A DNA stretch of 64,000 nt, from the NCBI GenBank assembly GCA_949752735.1, contig OX457042.1, positions 20,193,558-20,257,557 on the forward strand, written 5' to 3'. This document shows, piece by piece, positions 44,853-59,000 of this stretch. This DNA comes from Lumbricus terrestris (lineage: Eukaryota; Annelida; Clitellata; Crassiclitellata; Lumbricidae). Numbering within the stretch: position 1 is the stretch's first letter; each line of letters begins with the position of its first letter. The translations under genes and the position numbers were made by a program. The notes under the pieces are model-generated. The model made no database searches and was not told the origin of the DNA. It saw nothing but the letters and a program-made list of their open reading frames with translations.

Positions 44853-47800
44853 TTACATGTCCGGGTAGTTGTAGAGCTTATTCTTGTACTTCATATCCAT
44901 GGTCATGATGTGGTTGCACAGCCTAAATGATAAAACAAACAGCATGCTGTACTTAATTAAAACCTTTATGATATATAAACTAGGTAAAGCAACGTGATTA
45001 AGGAGCTGTACAATTTGATAGAAGATATAGTATGACAAGCTATAGGTACAAAACCTTCACTCCTTAACCCAAACCAGTCCGGCTTTACTAAAAAGCACTC
45101 CACCGAAACACTTCTCACTTCGCTCTACAATAAACTTGTCTCTGCCATCTCTCATCAACAAGTCTCCTGCCTTTGCCTCCTTGATGTCTCTGCAGCCTTT
45201 GACACCATCGACCATAACATACTACTCCAAAGACTATCTTCCTGCTTTGGCTTTACCGACACTGCTCTGCTTTGGATTCAGTCTTATCTCTCATCACGCT
45301 CTTTCTCAGTCAAAACACTTGAAACGTCTTCTCAATCATGCCCTCTCACCTGTGGTGTTCCGCAAGGTTCTGTCCTCGGACCCCTCTTGTTCATCCTCTA
45401 CACCACTCCACTCAGCTCACTCATAAAAGCATCCACAGTCGACCATCATCTATATGCTGACGACACCCAACTATTCATCTCTTTCTCTCCAAGCAGCTTC
45501 TCTGACTCCATAGAAAATCTTCTCTCTGTGGTCACCCAAATCACCTCTTGGATGACCTCAAATCTCCTCTGCCTTAACCCCTCCAAGACAGAATTTATAC
45601 TAATTGGCCTCAGAGAACAACTCAAGAAAATTCCTGATCCCTCTATTTCCTTCAACAATGACTCTTCTTCCAACCACACTTTCTCCGCAAATTCTCCTGT
45701 CCGAAACCTAGGTGTAATCTTTGACCAGCATCTTAGCTTCTCCGACCACATAACCCAACTTTCCCGCACTTGTTTCATGCACATACGAGATCTCCGCAGA
45801 ATCAGACCTATGCTCGATTTTAAAACTGCATCCACAATAGCCACATCCATAGTTCATGCGAAACTTGATTACTGCAACTCTCTCTTCCTAAACATTGATA
45901 TAACCCAAATTAACCGCCTCCAAGCTATCCAGAATGCCCTCGCCCGTGCAGTGACGAAAAACCCCAAACGTCACCACATCACTCCTGTCCTGAAATCACT
46001 TCACTGGCTCAAAATACCTGAACGCATCGAATACAAAGTCCTCTCACTCACTTACAATACACTTCAATCATCCCAGCCGTTCTACCTTCGTCAGTTGTTC
46101 ACCATCCAGCCACCTCGTTCAACACGCTCCTCATCCTCCATTACACTGCTTCGCCCTCCCATCACTTCATCACTGAAATTCGCAAACCGCTCCATAGCCA
46201 TTGCCGTTCCACCTCTCTGGAACAAACTTCCGCCAGCACTTCGGCAAACTTCCGACCCATCATACGAACTCACCAAAACTCCACCTCTCGCTATCTCCCC
46301 ACAGGTCTTTCACTCAAAACTGAAAACATTGCTCTTTCAAAAATCCTATCCTGATTCTTCCTCTTCTCCTCACATCCCCCGCCACTTCAACTCTAAACAT
46401 CACCCACCTTAGTCGTCCATCTATCTGCCTGCCTGACTCTCCGGACTTGACCCGCTGCCTATCGATTTTGTTTTGATTGAGCGCCTGTGAATAAGCTGGT
46501 TCCCGCGACCTGGCTTTTGTGGGCGCTGTAGAAGTCTCGAGATTACGATTACGATTACGATTACAAATGTACGTGAGGTTGGTAATGTACCGGGTAAGGT
46601 AATAAAATTTAATGTCAAAGTATGGTGAATCTATAGGCCTAGGCAGTTAAAACAACACAGATTTGAGTAGCCTATAGAAGAGAGGACTGAGGAGAGTAGA
46701 GGAGAGGAGAGATAAGGCGAGGTAAGTTTAAAATGGGCAACTCAAGAAGTTCTATGTATGCATGTATATGAACAATTGAACATTTATATAGCGCCTTACA
46801 ATAACCTCACGAAGGCGCTTAACATAGCAGCAGAAAATATGGGTGCTAAAGAAATAAAATTGCTTTTTCTCACTCAGAAACTGAGGAATTAAAGTCAATA
46901 TGCCCTAACCGTAAAAGGCTAATTCTGAAAATTATATTCATTCGCCCAATGGGTTAGCTGCTTCGTACACTTAGTGGGGGGGCAGTGGTGTAGTGAGTAT
47001 GTTCGTTGACTTGCAGCCGGAGGGTCGCAGGTTCGAATCAACCTCTTGCCGCCTCGTAGGGACCTTGCATGGGCAAGTCCTTCAATCGCAACTGTTCAGG
47101 GCTTCGGCGTGAAACGTCGATTCAGTGTCCGCGCTGTAATCGGGAGCGTTTTGAGTAGCAATCTTGAATGGGCGCTATAACAAGTGCACATACAAACAAG
47201 CTTGGCTCTACCGACGAAAGCTTAAGCTTGTCTTGCAAGAGGCAATCCTCTTACTCCCATTTTCAGACCTTGGCGATGTTGGCGTTCTCTAATTGCCGGT
47301 GTCACGAAATAGAGTATCCCCCGTATTAATTGTATCCCCCCAAAATTAAAAAAGTCGAAAAAACCGCTTCCGCGTCAGTGTTATTTCAGTTGTCGTTTTT
47401 CAGTTACAGTTTCAGTTACAGTTATCTATTTTTTTATTTTTCAGTTACAGTTTCAGTTACAGTTAACTGCAATGAGATTTTTCAGTTTCAGTTACAGTTA
47501 TTTCTTATTTTTCAGTTACAGTTTCAGTTACAGTTATTACGTGTATATTCAAACGTCACAACTACTAAGACACTGATCACAGTCACACATATTGCGCAAA
47601 GTTCCCAGAAAGTTGAATAGGAGATCAATCTGATTTTACATATTGTCGGTTGACTTTAAGGAACACACGGCGTTCCAGGTTTACACTTAATCTGTTTCGC
47701 TTTCTTGCACACAAGTTCCCACAAACTGAGAAGACGCGCACAACGTATGCTTGTGAAGCAGGCGCGGATACGAAGTCTTCTGCAATCAGGGCCAGAAATG

Positions 47801-50800
47801 GATAGGAGCTCTGTCGATCCACCCAGAAGGACAGTCCATTATCTAGGTCACTGCTGAAGATGGTTGCTTTACGCCAAGTATCTTCTCTGCTAGCATGACA
47901 CCTGTGTGGAGATGTGCTATCTGGTGCAAATTAAGCAGCACGTGTCGGGGACAGAGACTCACGGGACTGAAAAAGGAGGCAGAAACAGCAAGGAAGGAAG
48001 CCGTGCAGTAGCGAGCAGCTGATTGACCTTGGCTGACCCTGTGTACAGTTACAAATAATCTCATTTCATAACAAAAAGAAAAGAAAACAATCAGTAAATA
48101 TGAAAAAAGCACTTGTTTTATTTTCAAGTTAACTCCTTTTGATTCTTCAGTTATACAGTTATTGTTTTTCAGTTTCTATTACAGTTTCAGTTATTCAACA
48201 TTTTTCAGTTTCAGTTTCAGTTACAGTTAACTGGCAAAGATTTTTCAGTTATTCTGCTATTTCAGTTACAGTTTCAGTTAATAGAAATAACACTGTTCCG
48301 CGTGTAGTTTTTTTTTGCAAATTAATTTTTATCTGCTTTGTTTTGAACAATGACACTAACAGGTATGTTTATTCCGACTAGATAATTTGTTTTGCCCTGT
48401 TTTTAGAGCACTTAAAACATTTAAAACACTTAAGAACACTCATAGTCACTAAATAAATTCAAGTTGCCTTTATCTGAGCATTGCCTAGGACACTTAAAAC
48501 AATTAGAGTCACGCTAAATTTTGATTACAGCATAAATATTTTTATTATGCGCATTTTTCAAAAAAGGGGATAGAATAGTTTATCCCCCCGGATAGTATAG
48601 ACCGGTTAATTCCATCCGGGGAAATAGATTAATTCATCCCCCCGGATAGCTTTCAGGGGGGATACTCCGTTTCATGACACCGGCTAAACAACCGAAAAGA
48701 TACTATAGGTTAACCAAGGTAAATTTGGTCGGGAGCGCTCCTGAGTAGCTACAGTCTTAAATGCTTACGATGAGGTCCATATTGCCGGTCAGCTTGCTGC
48801 AGCATATACTCAAAGCACCATTTAATTTCGACAATAATAAGTACTTTGGGTCGACACATTTCATTTAAATAGGCCTACTAACCATTCCTTGCAGTAGTGC
48901 ATGTCTTTGTCGGTGAGTGGGCAGCACATGTTATTCAGTTTCATGATGAACTCATCGTGCGCCATCTTGTGGTTTTTGAAGTCTGGATTGTTGGTGCACT
49001 TCATCATCACCTACAGTTTTAAAATAACAATAACAATACATGCTTAGCAGTGTCGCTGTCACGATATTCGTCATAGGAATTCCTGTATCGCCAAAGTTAC
49101 AAGCCCTGGATTTAGATGAATGGATGAAAAGATGACCATCTTAATCGTGACAGGTACAGAGGCAGACAGGCAGAGAGACATGCATACAGCAAAACATACA
49201 GACAGGGAGTTGGACAGACTCAGATTTAATGATTCATTCGGCGATTGATTAACTAGAATCTTATTATTATTAATTGAATTTGCAATGCGCATTAACAAGT
49301 ACAAGGCACGCCGAAATGTGATTTTCAGGGGCGGGAAGTCAGCCGCCAGAGGAATACAATTAGTTGGAGCAGCACTGTGCTTAAATGCCAATGATTAAAA
49401 TGAACAGAATTCGAAAACTACGTTTGGCCCGTTTCTTAAGAAAGAATGTGAACTTCAGTGGCGTAGACAAGGGGGTTTCGAGGTTAAACCCCCATTGGCC
49501 TAGGGAAAAGTTTTTTTAAAGTTATTTATCCACTTAAATAAGAAAAAACCCAATTGCTTGTAGTAACACATGTTTTTCTTACTTTATTTCCTTTGTTACT
49601 TTATTCCCTTCTTATTTACTGTAAAACTGTTGGGTTGGTGTCAGAAAGGGCTTCCGGCCAGTCCATAAAACACTCAAACCCCACCCCCCCCCAATCAAAA
49701 ATTCCTGGCTATGCCACTGATGAACTTGAGCGACGTATACATAATTATATAGACTGGCTGCCGATTCCTTGGTAGAGTAGCCTATAGACACTCATCAAGG
49801 CACACCAACAAGAACGTGTTCTGCACTGTCACAGTGGATCCGGTTACAAACGAGATCCCATGCTATACGAGGAGACATGTATGAAGTTTGAGGTGAAAGG
49901 TGTGTATGTGCGTGTGCGGGTAGAGTCTATGTGCGTGCTGGTACTGGTGCTGGTACTGGTATTGGTGCTGGTACTGGTGCTGGTACTGGTGCTAAGGGTG
50001 TTGTAGATTGAACCTATAAAACGATGATGATCATTCCTACCTCTTCCGTCTTGAAGTTGGCGCACATGCAAGCAATCATGCATTCGAGTCTCATCTTGTC
50101 ATCTGGATTGTTGCACATGTCAGTGATGCACATGAACATCATCTTATGCTGTTCATCAAGGTTATGGTACTGCAACAGGCAGAAACATTTTTAACAAATA
50201 AGTGAAGAAGGCGAATAATTGAATTAAACATACTTTCCACAGATAAAGTATAAATTTTACTCAGATAGACAGAAAATGCAAGAGAAGTTACTAGAGCCCA
50301 TATGCCCCACAAGGAGAGATCATAGATGACATGTTCCACGGTGTAATACGCAAGATATGATATGGTTTGAAGATCCGCTCAGCCTGGATTAGAATGTAAA
50401 CCGTTAAAGATACCGAATGCCACATTTCCCTATAACCGGTCTTGGACGCATTCCAGAGTCTTGTGCACAGACGATGCCGATGCCAAATTCTACAGGTTGG
50501 TGCCTATAGTTGGAGTCACTACAATGCCAAATTCTACAGTTTAGTGCCTATAGTCGAAGTCATTGCACGGAGCACTATCACTCTATAGGCCTAATCAGCA
50601 TACATGTAGGCTACTCGTAATCCTCAGACTACTGATTAAGTGCATTATTTAATACATTGTCTTGTCGCACTAAAAAAAAATTAACAGACGAGGTCAGAAA
50701 AAATAAAAGACATAGAAGAAACAGTTAGAGCAGTAGAGGAGACAGCAGGGAACATTAGCAAAATGAAGAGAGAAACAAAATCAGAAGAAGAGACGGAGAA

Positions 50801-50887
50801 ATACAACTTGACGTCAGTTATACTCACGCCGACTTCGAACGTCTTGTCCCAACAGAATGGTTCCGGAATTTTCATCGTGGTAGTCAT
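44853..50887 (-). CDS. Hemerythrin-like protein B, 4 exons, 128 aa, Cys/Met-rich
   Basis: On the minus strand the exons are 50887-50828, 50169-50041, 49010-48883 and 44922-44853 (387 nt, in phase, all GT-AG). It is a hemerythrin with [57 protein letters not shown] and MDMKYKNKL. Ligands His28, Glu62, His77, His81, His110 and Asp115 are kept and position 58 is Asn. Unlike A and C it keeps the family's Tyr in YCKEWL. It has 11 Cys. The long third intron holds an L2-like LINE piece, a SINE and a 1.39 kb TIR element; the second intron holds a hAT MITE. It is transcribed away from gene C. Exons 2-4 and the 3' flank are nearly identical to C. Confidence 0.92.
45040..46566 (+). mobile_element. L2-like LINE fragment (reverse transcriptase, 3' half)
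   Basis: It lies antisense inside intron 3 of hemerythrin gene B. The frame is open from about 45042 to the stop at 46410-46412: KHSTETLLTSLYN, LLDVSAAFDTIDHNILLQRL, GVPQGSVLGPLLFILYTT, HLYADDTQLFISF, LNPSKTEFILIGL, AIAVPPLWNKLPPALR. This is the order of palm, catalytic YADD and C-terminal region of L2-clade elements. It ends with a GATTAC repeat tail at 46543. It is 5'-truncated with no stop in the RT part, so probably a recent copy. Confidence 0.9.
46776..46825 (-). mobile_element. L2-like tail fragment
   Basis: ACATTTATATAGCGCCTTAC followed by CACGAAGGCGCTT in reverse orientation, in intron 3 of gene B. Confidence 0.5.
46974..47199 (+). mobile_element. tRNA-derived SINE
   Basis: Head GGGGGGGCAGTGGTGTAGTG, B box GGTTCGAATCA, tail GGGCGCTATAACAAGTGC. 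It lies in intron 3 of gene B between a LINE fragment and the 1.39 kb TIR element. Confidence 0.87.
47295..48684. mobile_element. 1.39 kb TIR element with internal CAGTTACAGTTT repeats
   Basis: Ends GCCGGTGTCACGAAATAGAG and the reverse of GCCGGTGTCATGAAACGGAG, followed on each side by GTATCCCCC. It has no transposase frame. Two arrays of CAGTTACAGTTTCAGTTACA lie in it (47385-47545, 48150-48290), with AT-rich unique DNA between them. It is in intron 3 of hemerythrin gene B. The superfamily is not recognised. Confidence 0.75.
49456..49719. mobile_element. hAT-type MITE
   Basis: Ends CAGTGGCGTAGACAAGG and CCTGGCTATGCCACTG, same family as the copy at 42958. Flanking 8-mers GTGAACTT and ATGAACTT differ at one base. 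It lies in intron 2 of hemerythrin gene B. Confidence 0.85.
49936..49992. repeat. 12 bp minisatellite
   Basis: Unit TGGTACTGGTGC, about five copies, in intron 2 of gene B, 50 bp from exon 2. Confidence 0.9.
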
Positions 50888-50959
50888 CTTGACGTCGGCT
50901 TCTCCAAGTGTCGACAGGAAGGAAGGAAGAACGTGTAGAATCTCAGAACTGCTCGGCTG

Positions 50960-51035
50960 AGTCGATGTCAACTTCCAATCCATCCTCTCCTTTTATAGAA
51001 ATCTCAGGATGGAACATTCACTGCGCACGCGCAAC
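50960..51035 (-). promoter_or_regulatory. Core promoter of hemerythrin gene B
   Basis: On the minus strand TATAAAAG lies at 50997-50990. TGCGCACGCGCA at 51022-51033 is a full match to the NRF1 palindrome consensus and includes a TGCRCNC metal-response core. Spacing to the TATA box is one base shorter than in A and C. Confidence 0.78.
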
Positions 51036-51542
51036 CCAGATTCCAGATCGAGGCCATGTACGTGTCCACATCCCAGAAAACAGCCTTATCAAATTACACC
51101 GTTTCTTGAGCTGATGAATGTGATCCATCATCTATCATTAAAACTTTAACACTTTAGCCACGACTGCATTTGTTTCCCAGTCACCTTAGACACGCTCTTG
51201 TCATCAAAGTGTTAAGATTTCTTACAGCTGACTTATTTCATCGGTCAATCAAGCTGAGGTGAACTAAAATTAGAAATTAGTCTAATTATATGGACCTTCG
51301 AACTTGGACTTCGAGCGTTCGTGGCAAATTGTCGCCGGTGAACGTTCGTGTTCCACCGATGGGTATAGTAAAGATTAAACCCATATATTATTTGTTACCT
51401 GTATTCAGAGTACTGGGATATGGGCCTACATAATTGAACATCCTTGCAGGCTATTTGCATGTTGTTCATTATTTTTGTTATACATGCAGAGATTATAAAT
51501 AGCCTACATGCTAAGCAATGTATTATTACATTGTTCTTGAAC

Positions 51543-51670
<128 letters not shown>

Positions 51671-52048
51671 GTATGAAATAAATTTTATCTTTTACTGCCA
51701 CAATATCTTCGGAATTTAAACAGACAGCGTTGTCAGGGAAAAGTGAAAAGTTCCATACCGGTACCCTTTGTTACATGTTTAACGACACTGCCATATCAGA
51801 GATGATTAGTGTCGCCCTCCTCCTTATCCAGGCTTGGGACTGGCACTTGCAGGGAACAACCAGTGGCGGAGTTTGAAAAGTTCCATAGGCCTACCCGTCA
51901 TATTTAATTATTTATACAGCTCTTGATCACGCGCGCGGTCATTATATATGTGGACCCAAGTTCGCAAACATGGAAATCTCATCGATGTAGAAACATGACT
52001 CTTAAGTCTTGACACGGAGGTTAATTGACTGAAGCAAAGAAAGAACTA

Positions 52049-52160
52049 GACAGACAGACAGACATTCAGACGGACGGACGGACAGACGGACAGACAGACA
52101 TTCAAACAGATGGACAGACTGACGGCTAGATGAACAGACAGAGAGGCAGACACACTGACA
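52049..52160. repeat. GACA/GACG repeat
   Basis: Imperfect GACA and GACG units between genes B and C. Confidence 0.88.
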
Positions 52161-52897
52161 GACACGGACTGAAAGATGGACACAACGAGTGAGTTGGAAA
52201 TATACAAAGAGTAGGCTAATGATCGAACGAATAAAGACAAACGTAAAGCCAGCCCAAGGAGGAATGGCGAATAAATAGACCCTATTAATAGACCCAGGGC
52301 TATTATATGCAATTTCTGTTTAAGCAGATTCAATCTGGCATTTTAGAGTGCAGACAATAACGTTTTATGCTTTCTTTAATATTAACATCCTTCAATGACC
52401 TTCATCTCAGTATTAAACGCTACATGCCCCACACGTAATTAAGCTTGAATAAAACCTATATAAAAGGCTTAATCATGATGCATTAAGCACCTTCTACGGG
52501 AGTGTTGCCGACCATCTACGCCCTGGATTCATCGCCAGGATGTGTGGAGCCCAAAGATCTGTGGGAATAATAATTAGCCTCCAACGTTCAAGTCCAGATT
52601 CCGAGTAGGCCTACAGTCGGCCTTTCTAATTTTAGTTCCCCTCAGCTGAAATAAAATATATATAGTATGGAAAAACCGAATATAATCAATCTAAACATTT
52701 CAGCAGTGGAAGTGTCTATTAAACGAGGGTTGCAGAGTGACATACAGCCTATAATATGTAATTCGTCGCTAGGGTAATAAAGTTCGAAGAGCAAACGCTG
52801 GGTCAGTGCCATGGATCTGCTCCAAATATGCTGTGGCCGGATATGCTGTTGCTGGACTTGATGTGGACACACTCGTGTCTTCAATCTGGAATCCGGG

Positions 52898-52970
52898 TTA
52901 CGCGTGCGCAGTGAATGTTCCATCCAGGAGATTTCTATAAAAGGAGAGGATGGATTGAAGGTGATATCGA
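52898..52970 (+). promoter_or_regulatory. Core promoter of hemerythrin gene C
   Basis: TATAAAAG at 52936-52943 with GTGCGCA at 52904-52910, same 32 bp spacing as gene A. The block from about 52862 to the start codon is nearly identical to the gene A promoter and less like gene B. Confidence 0.8.
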
Positions 52971-53044
52971 CTCAACCGAGCAGTTCTGAGGTTCTACACG
53001 TACGTTCTTCCTTCCTGTCGACACTTGGAGAAACCGATGTCAAG

Positions 53045-56000
53045 ATGACTACCACGAAGAAAATTCCGGAACCATTCTGTTGGGACAAGACGTTCGAAGT
53101 CGGCGTGAGTAACTGACATCCGGCTCATATGATTCCATGTCAACCTCTGTCTGTGTGTCCGATTTTGTTGCTCTCTCTCTGTTTTTTTGTCTCTGTCTCT
53201 CTGTATGTCTGTCTCTGTCTGTCTATATGCCTGCCTCTCTGTCTCTGTCTGTATCTGTCTGTCGCTGTCTGTCTCTCTCTCTCTCTCTCTGTCATTCTCT
53301 CTTTTCGTCATCTGCTCTGTTTATACGTATACCTGTCTCTTCTCTCTGACTAAATCCCTTTCTGCCTTTCTTAATTAATACGACAAGGGAGAGCGTTAAA
53401 TAAACCGCTTTAGTCTAATGAAAAAAGAATTTGAGACAGCGGATGATATTTCACCGAACGACAGTCTGGTTATCGACAAGCAGTAGAATAATTTCACACT
53501 GACATCTGCAACAGTATACTGTGAAATTATCAGCATTTCCTGATATAAGGTCCTATACCTCGTGTCGACGACTTTCCGATCTGGTTAAGACTGACGAAGG
53601 GCCAAAGTGAAAGAAATGTGACACATGTGTGCACACTTCGCTGTTTTACATCTTGAAGACTTAATCAATGCTGGAAGGATTTGAAACAAGAACGCCTCTT
53701 ATACAGGGTGGCTAAAAAAATGTACCACCGGATTAAATGCGATATCTTCGCAACCGATTGAATTTCTACGCAAATTTCCCAATTTGCAGGGGACTGAATT
53801 TTCAACAATCCATGAAAGTTTCACTTGAAACTTTCATGTTTGCAAAAGTTACAGCTGTTCAAACTTAAAATTTCGTTTTTTCAAATTTCCGCGGAAAATG
53901 AACGTCACTTGTAGATTTCCATGTCAAATGATATCACTTTTCACTACGACCTCAGAATTCCGTTTTGCAGTTTATTGTAAGGTATAATGGTATTGTCTGC
54001 CTTAACACAAGCACAAATTATTTTTGTGAAGCTCAGTATGGCCTTGTTGGTCGGGTCCTGCGGTAACAGACCCCACATTAGCAGCAAGACTTGCTTCAGC
54101 TGGCCAATGTTCTCCAACTTGGGATGAAATGTCTTGCAGTGTTCCAGCATAGCTCACCAGACGTGATAAGCAAGAGGGCTAAGGTCTGGCGAGTTTGTTA
54201 GTCATCTTTGCCAATGTATTTACTTCAGTTGATGGCAATAAGGTAGCGCCATCATAATCAACCTTGCCGTGCGAGCAAGCAGGCGCACCGTCCTGATGGA
54301 AAATAAAACCAGATGTTAGAGCAGCGGCTCGCATGAGTTTGGGGAGTTCCAGCAGCAAGACGTGGCAGTTGATGAAGTGTCACAAACTGAATAGACATAA
54401 TTATGAAAATTCAACTGCCGAATAGGTAGCCCTCAAAACCGCCATTAACAGCCAGGAAAACTCACAAAGTTGCAAAAAGTAATTTCCAATTATGAAGTGA
54501 AAATTTGTGACAATGGACATTGGACAATGATCAAAAAATGCTGCTACGGGGGGGATAATTCGATAAAAAAAGTTGGGGGTCGTCACAGCTAGAGAAATCT
54601 TTTCAAGGGGTCGCCGCACTAAAAAGGTTGAGAACCGCTGTGTTAGAGCATACCTGGTCTTCAATGAGTCTGAGTAAGAGAGTTCAAAGATGAGTTTGAC
54701 ATCTAACCTACTGAATGGGGTTAAATGCAGTCTTTTCTTGCAGCCGTAACACACGCCAGCATATCTGATGCCAAAACCATGATGTGCTTTGCAAGCTTGA
54801 CCCTTTTGATTACCAAGCGAATTTCGTGAAAATCGCGCTTTTTCGTCAGACCAAACGACCACTTCCTGCCTCTCTTCCGACATCTGATCTTCGTTACATA
54901 AATACGTTTACAAATAGCCTTCAATGTGCTCAGGCTCCACTTTTCACTGGGTATTTTGCTATGATTACGCGATGTCCCAGTCTCTGTTCACGCAACGTCC
55001 GAGTTCCCATTTTATCTTCCGCAGAAACTTTACCCATGACGTTCCGTAATGGATTCACGAATTGAGACCGTAATCTATAAAATATCACCAAATACTAACA
55101 GTTTGCTTCATAAACAGCTTCTTTGCAGCTCATAGTGAGGTCGTATGACATCATCATCAATTTGTGCGTTGTAATTTGCAAAAAATCTAAATGAAATCAC
55201 ATGTATTGGAGCGGATATTTGAAAAAACGGAATTGAAAGTTTAAACAGCTGTAACTTTTGCAAACATGAAAATTTTAAAGTGAAACTTTCAGGGATTGTT
55301 TAAAATTCATTCCCCTGCAAATTGGGAAATTTTCACAGAAAAATGTCAGTCGGTTGCGAAGTTATCGCATTTTATCCGGTGGTACATTTTTTTAGCCACC
55401 CTGTATATTGCATTGTGGAACATCGTTCCGAACTAACTCTCTGTCATCAGCAGTTTGTAACAAATCTAATCTATATCTGCTGAATTCATCCATTTATTTC
55501 CAATTTCAATTTGTCGTTACTCTTCTACAAAACAATGAAATAGTCTAGAGACTAACAGAGTTCTGCACAGTTGCCATAAACTGTTTCCTCTCTTTCAGTT
55601 TAGTCTATATTTTTTGTTATCTTATAATCTCACCTCTGCGTTTCCTCTTTTTCTCTCACCTGTATCTTAACTTCTCAGTTTTAAACTTCCATGTTTGTTG
55701 CTTTTTTAAAATGTTTTTTTTATAACTTTTTGGCTTACTTAGATTTTCTCTGTTGACTTTTGTATCTTTATCAATTAATTATTTTGTAATTATTTTCAGT
55801 TTTAGCATGATGTTTTTATCCCTGCGGATGACTTAAACATTTGCATGTACTATATGTGACCTAAATAATGTTATACATTCACTCAAGATGTCATTGATAA
55901 GTAATTGAACAATTTAAGTACAGTTCTAAGCTGTTGTTATTCGTTGATTTTAGCTTATTAATCTCTGACTTTGGTGCCTTAATGATGATTGATGATTGGA

Positions 56001-59000
56001 CTCAAATGCACCTATGCAAAGTAATTAACTTGATGTGTGTAAATTGATGAATTGTTATATATTCAGTTTAATTGTTTTTCCACTTTTTTGCTGACTGCAT
56101 ATTCATATGGTGGCATTGGGCATTTGGACCTTTATTATACCACACTTTTATTTGTCATGTCTACTGCTCCACTCCTCTTAGCCTAATCTCAGTTTTAAAT
56201 TACATTTTAAAATTTTACCTGTTTATACTTAAATGTACTTCTGTAAATAGGTTATTTTTGTTGTACGCCTCTCTGCCAGCTTGCTGAGAGACATACACTT
56301 CGGTGTATTTAACCCTAGCTTAAGCGAAAACACTGAGCATGAACTTGTCCTTTCAATTGACAGTTGTGATTCTATATCTGAACACCCTACCTCCATTATT
56401 TCTAATACCCTGAAGCAATCTTCCACAAATGAATACTCTATTACAGCTAATCTATTCCCTTTTTCCCAAGCACAAATTGGGTCCAGTGAGGATATACTAA
56501 AAACCTCTACTGATGGTTATGTAGGATTTCAAAGAGACCTAGGAGACTTAACCTTAGAGGTATTAACAGAGGAGAATGATAATCGAACTCTATTAAACAA
56601 CCCTGATCTAGATCCTGATAGCAACTATTTTAATGATTTGCAATGTGACAGTACATATTCGTCTATTCAATCCCTCAGATCAAAGCTAGCCTCCTCTCCA
56701 TGTTCTCTCTCATTTTTGCATGTAAATGCAAGAAGCATTTTACCCAAAATTAATTAAATCAAAGATCTGCTGAACTCTTTACCTGTATCTATACTTGCAT
56801 TAACAGAAACCTGGTTGAACGAATCCAATACTGATCTAATAAAAGTGCCTGGTTATCAATTTGTTCATCGTTCCAGAGGATCTGGAAAGGGCGGAGGAGG
56901 AGTGGGATTCTTGATTAGAGAAGAAATCTCGTACCAAATCCTAGACTCGATAGGATCCGATTCCTCTCCTTTTCAATTTTTTGAAGGTCTTTTTATTCGC
57001 CTAGCACATAAAACTGGGGCAACCACAGTTGGAGTTATATATCGGCCACCTGGGCTTAAACTAGAAGATTTCTCTGAAGAAATTAACAACATTTTAGATC
57101 ATATGCTAAAAAAATCAAAAGACATAGTAATTTTAGGTGATTTTAACATGGATCTCTTGAAAATTAATAGCCACAAAGCCACTGCTGATCTCTACCATTG
57201 CCTAACCGCCCATCATCTATTGCCTCTCATAACCAGACCTACCAGGATCACTGACCATACATCTACATTACTAGATAACATATTCACTAACATTTGGACC
57301 AAACTTATTTATTCTTCTATTCTCATCGAAGACATCTCTGATCATTTACCAATCATAGCATGGTTTGATTTTAGTCCTATTAAACCTCCTAACAAGCCTC
57401 AAACACTGACATTTAACCTAGTATCTGATGACCATAAAGCCAAATTTTTGCAATCCTTAGACTCTACGGACTGGTCTGATATCCGTGAAGCTTGTACGGA
57501 ACTAGACACTGATAAGGCCTATGACCTATTTCTTAGCAATTATAAGAAGCTTTACGATGATTCTTTTCCAATTTCCACTAGGACTTAGGCTCGCAACTCT
57601 ATCCCAAAAAAGCCCTGGATGACTCGGGCACTGGTAAAATCTAGTAATAAGAAAGCGAAACTATATAAAAAATTCATAAAAAATCCAAATGAGGCCAACA
57701 AAAGGAAATTCATCCTATACAGAAACAAATTTAAGAAAGTTAAATTGCAAGCCGAAAAAGATTATTATGCATCCGAATTTTTAATCCATAGTAATAACCT
57801 TAAAAAAACCTGGGGTCTTCTGAGGAGTATACTGGATAGAGATACTAACAGAGAAACTGTAATTACTGCATTGAATGTAAATGGTGAACAAATTACTGAC
57901 CCTCAGACTATAGCAACTAAATTCAATAATTTCTTCACAGGCATTGCACAATCTCTTGTTAATAAAATACCTGCTGCAACTAACTCTTTTTTCTCCTACT
58001 TATCCCAACCCCTTCCACATTCTATAGCATTAATTCCTTCTACACCTTGTGAAATAATGAACCTTGCGCATACCATTCGCACTACGCATAGTAAAGGAGT
58101 CGATGGAATTGACCCTGCCATAGCCCTATTAACACTGCCTAAAATTGCAATTCCGCTATCAGAGATTGTCAACTGCTCATTTACCACTGGAGTATTCCCC
58201 TCTGCATTGAAAACTGCCAAGGTCATACCCATTCATAAAAAGGGCCCGAGGGACAATGTTTCTAACTACAGACCGATTTCTGTACTCCCATTCTTTGCCA
58301 AAATATTTGAAAAATTAATGTATGCACGTTTAGATAGTTTTTTATCAAAAGAGAAAGTACTATTTCAGTCTCAGCATGGATTCCAACAGGGTCATTCTAC
58401 CTACATGCCCCTTCTAAGCATACAAGACAAAATCTCTAATGCAATTGAAAATAACGAATACTCCCTTGGTATCTTCCTTGATGTAGCTAAAGCCTTTGAT
58501 TCTGTAAATCATCATATTTTGATCAAAAAACTTTATAACTATGGAATTAGAGGGACACAATTACAATGGTTTGTTAGCTATCTTGAAAATCGTTTTCAAC
58601 TGGTTTCTGTTAACAATTGCACTTCTGATCTACAACTCATTTCTCACGGTGTCCCTCAAGGATCTAATCTTGGACCTCTTTTATTTTTAATCTATATTAA
58701 TGATTTACCTAATGTATCGCCTTCTATGTATTTTGTACTATTTGCTGATGATTCCAACTTATTTCATTCTGATAAATCTATTGATACCCTATTCGACACT
58801 GTTAATTCTGAGCTTCACCGAGTCGTTGATTGGTTTCGATCAAATAAACTTACTCTAAATTTGGATAAAACCAACTACATCCTCTTCAGATCCCATAAGA
58901 AAAAATATCCCAATGAACTTCCTATTCTACTTATTGAAGGGACTCCTATCACCCAAGTAACATCCACAAAATTTTTGGGCGTATACATTGACCAGCATCT

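Noticed and set aside
54784..55065. Plus-strand open frame of 93 codons in the mariner element
   Set aside because: It is antisense to transposase remnants and has no homology that I recognise.
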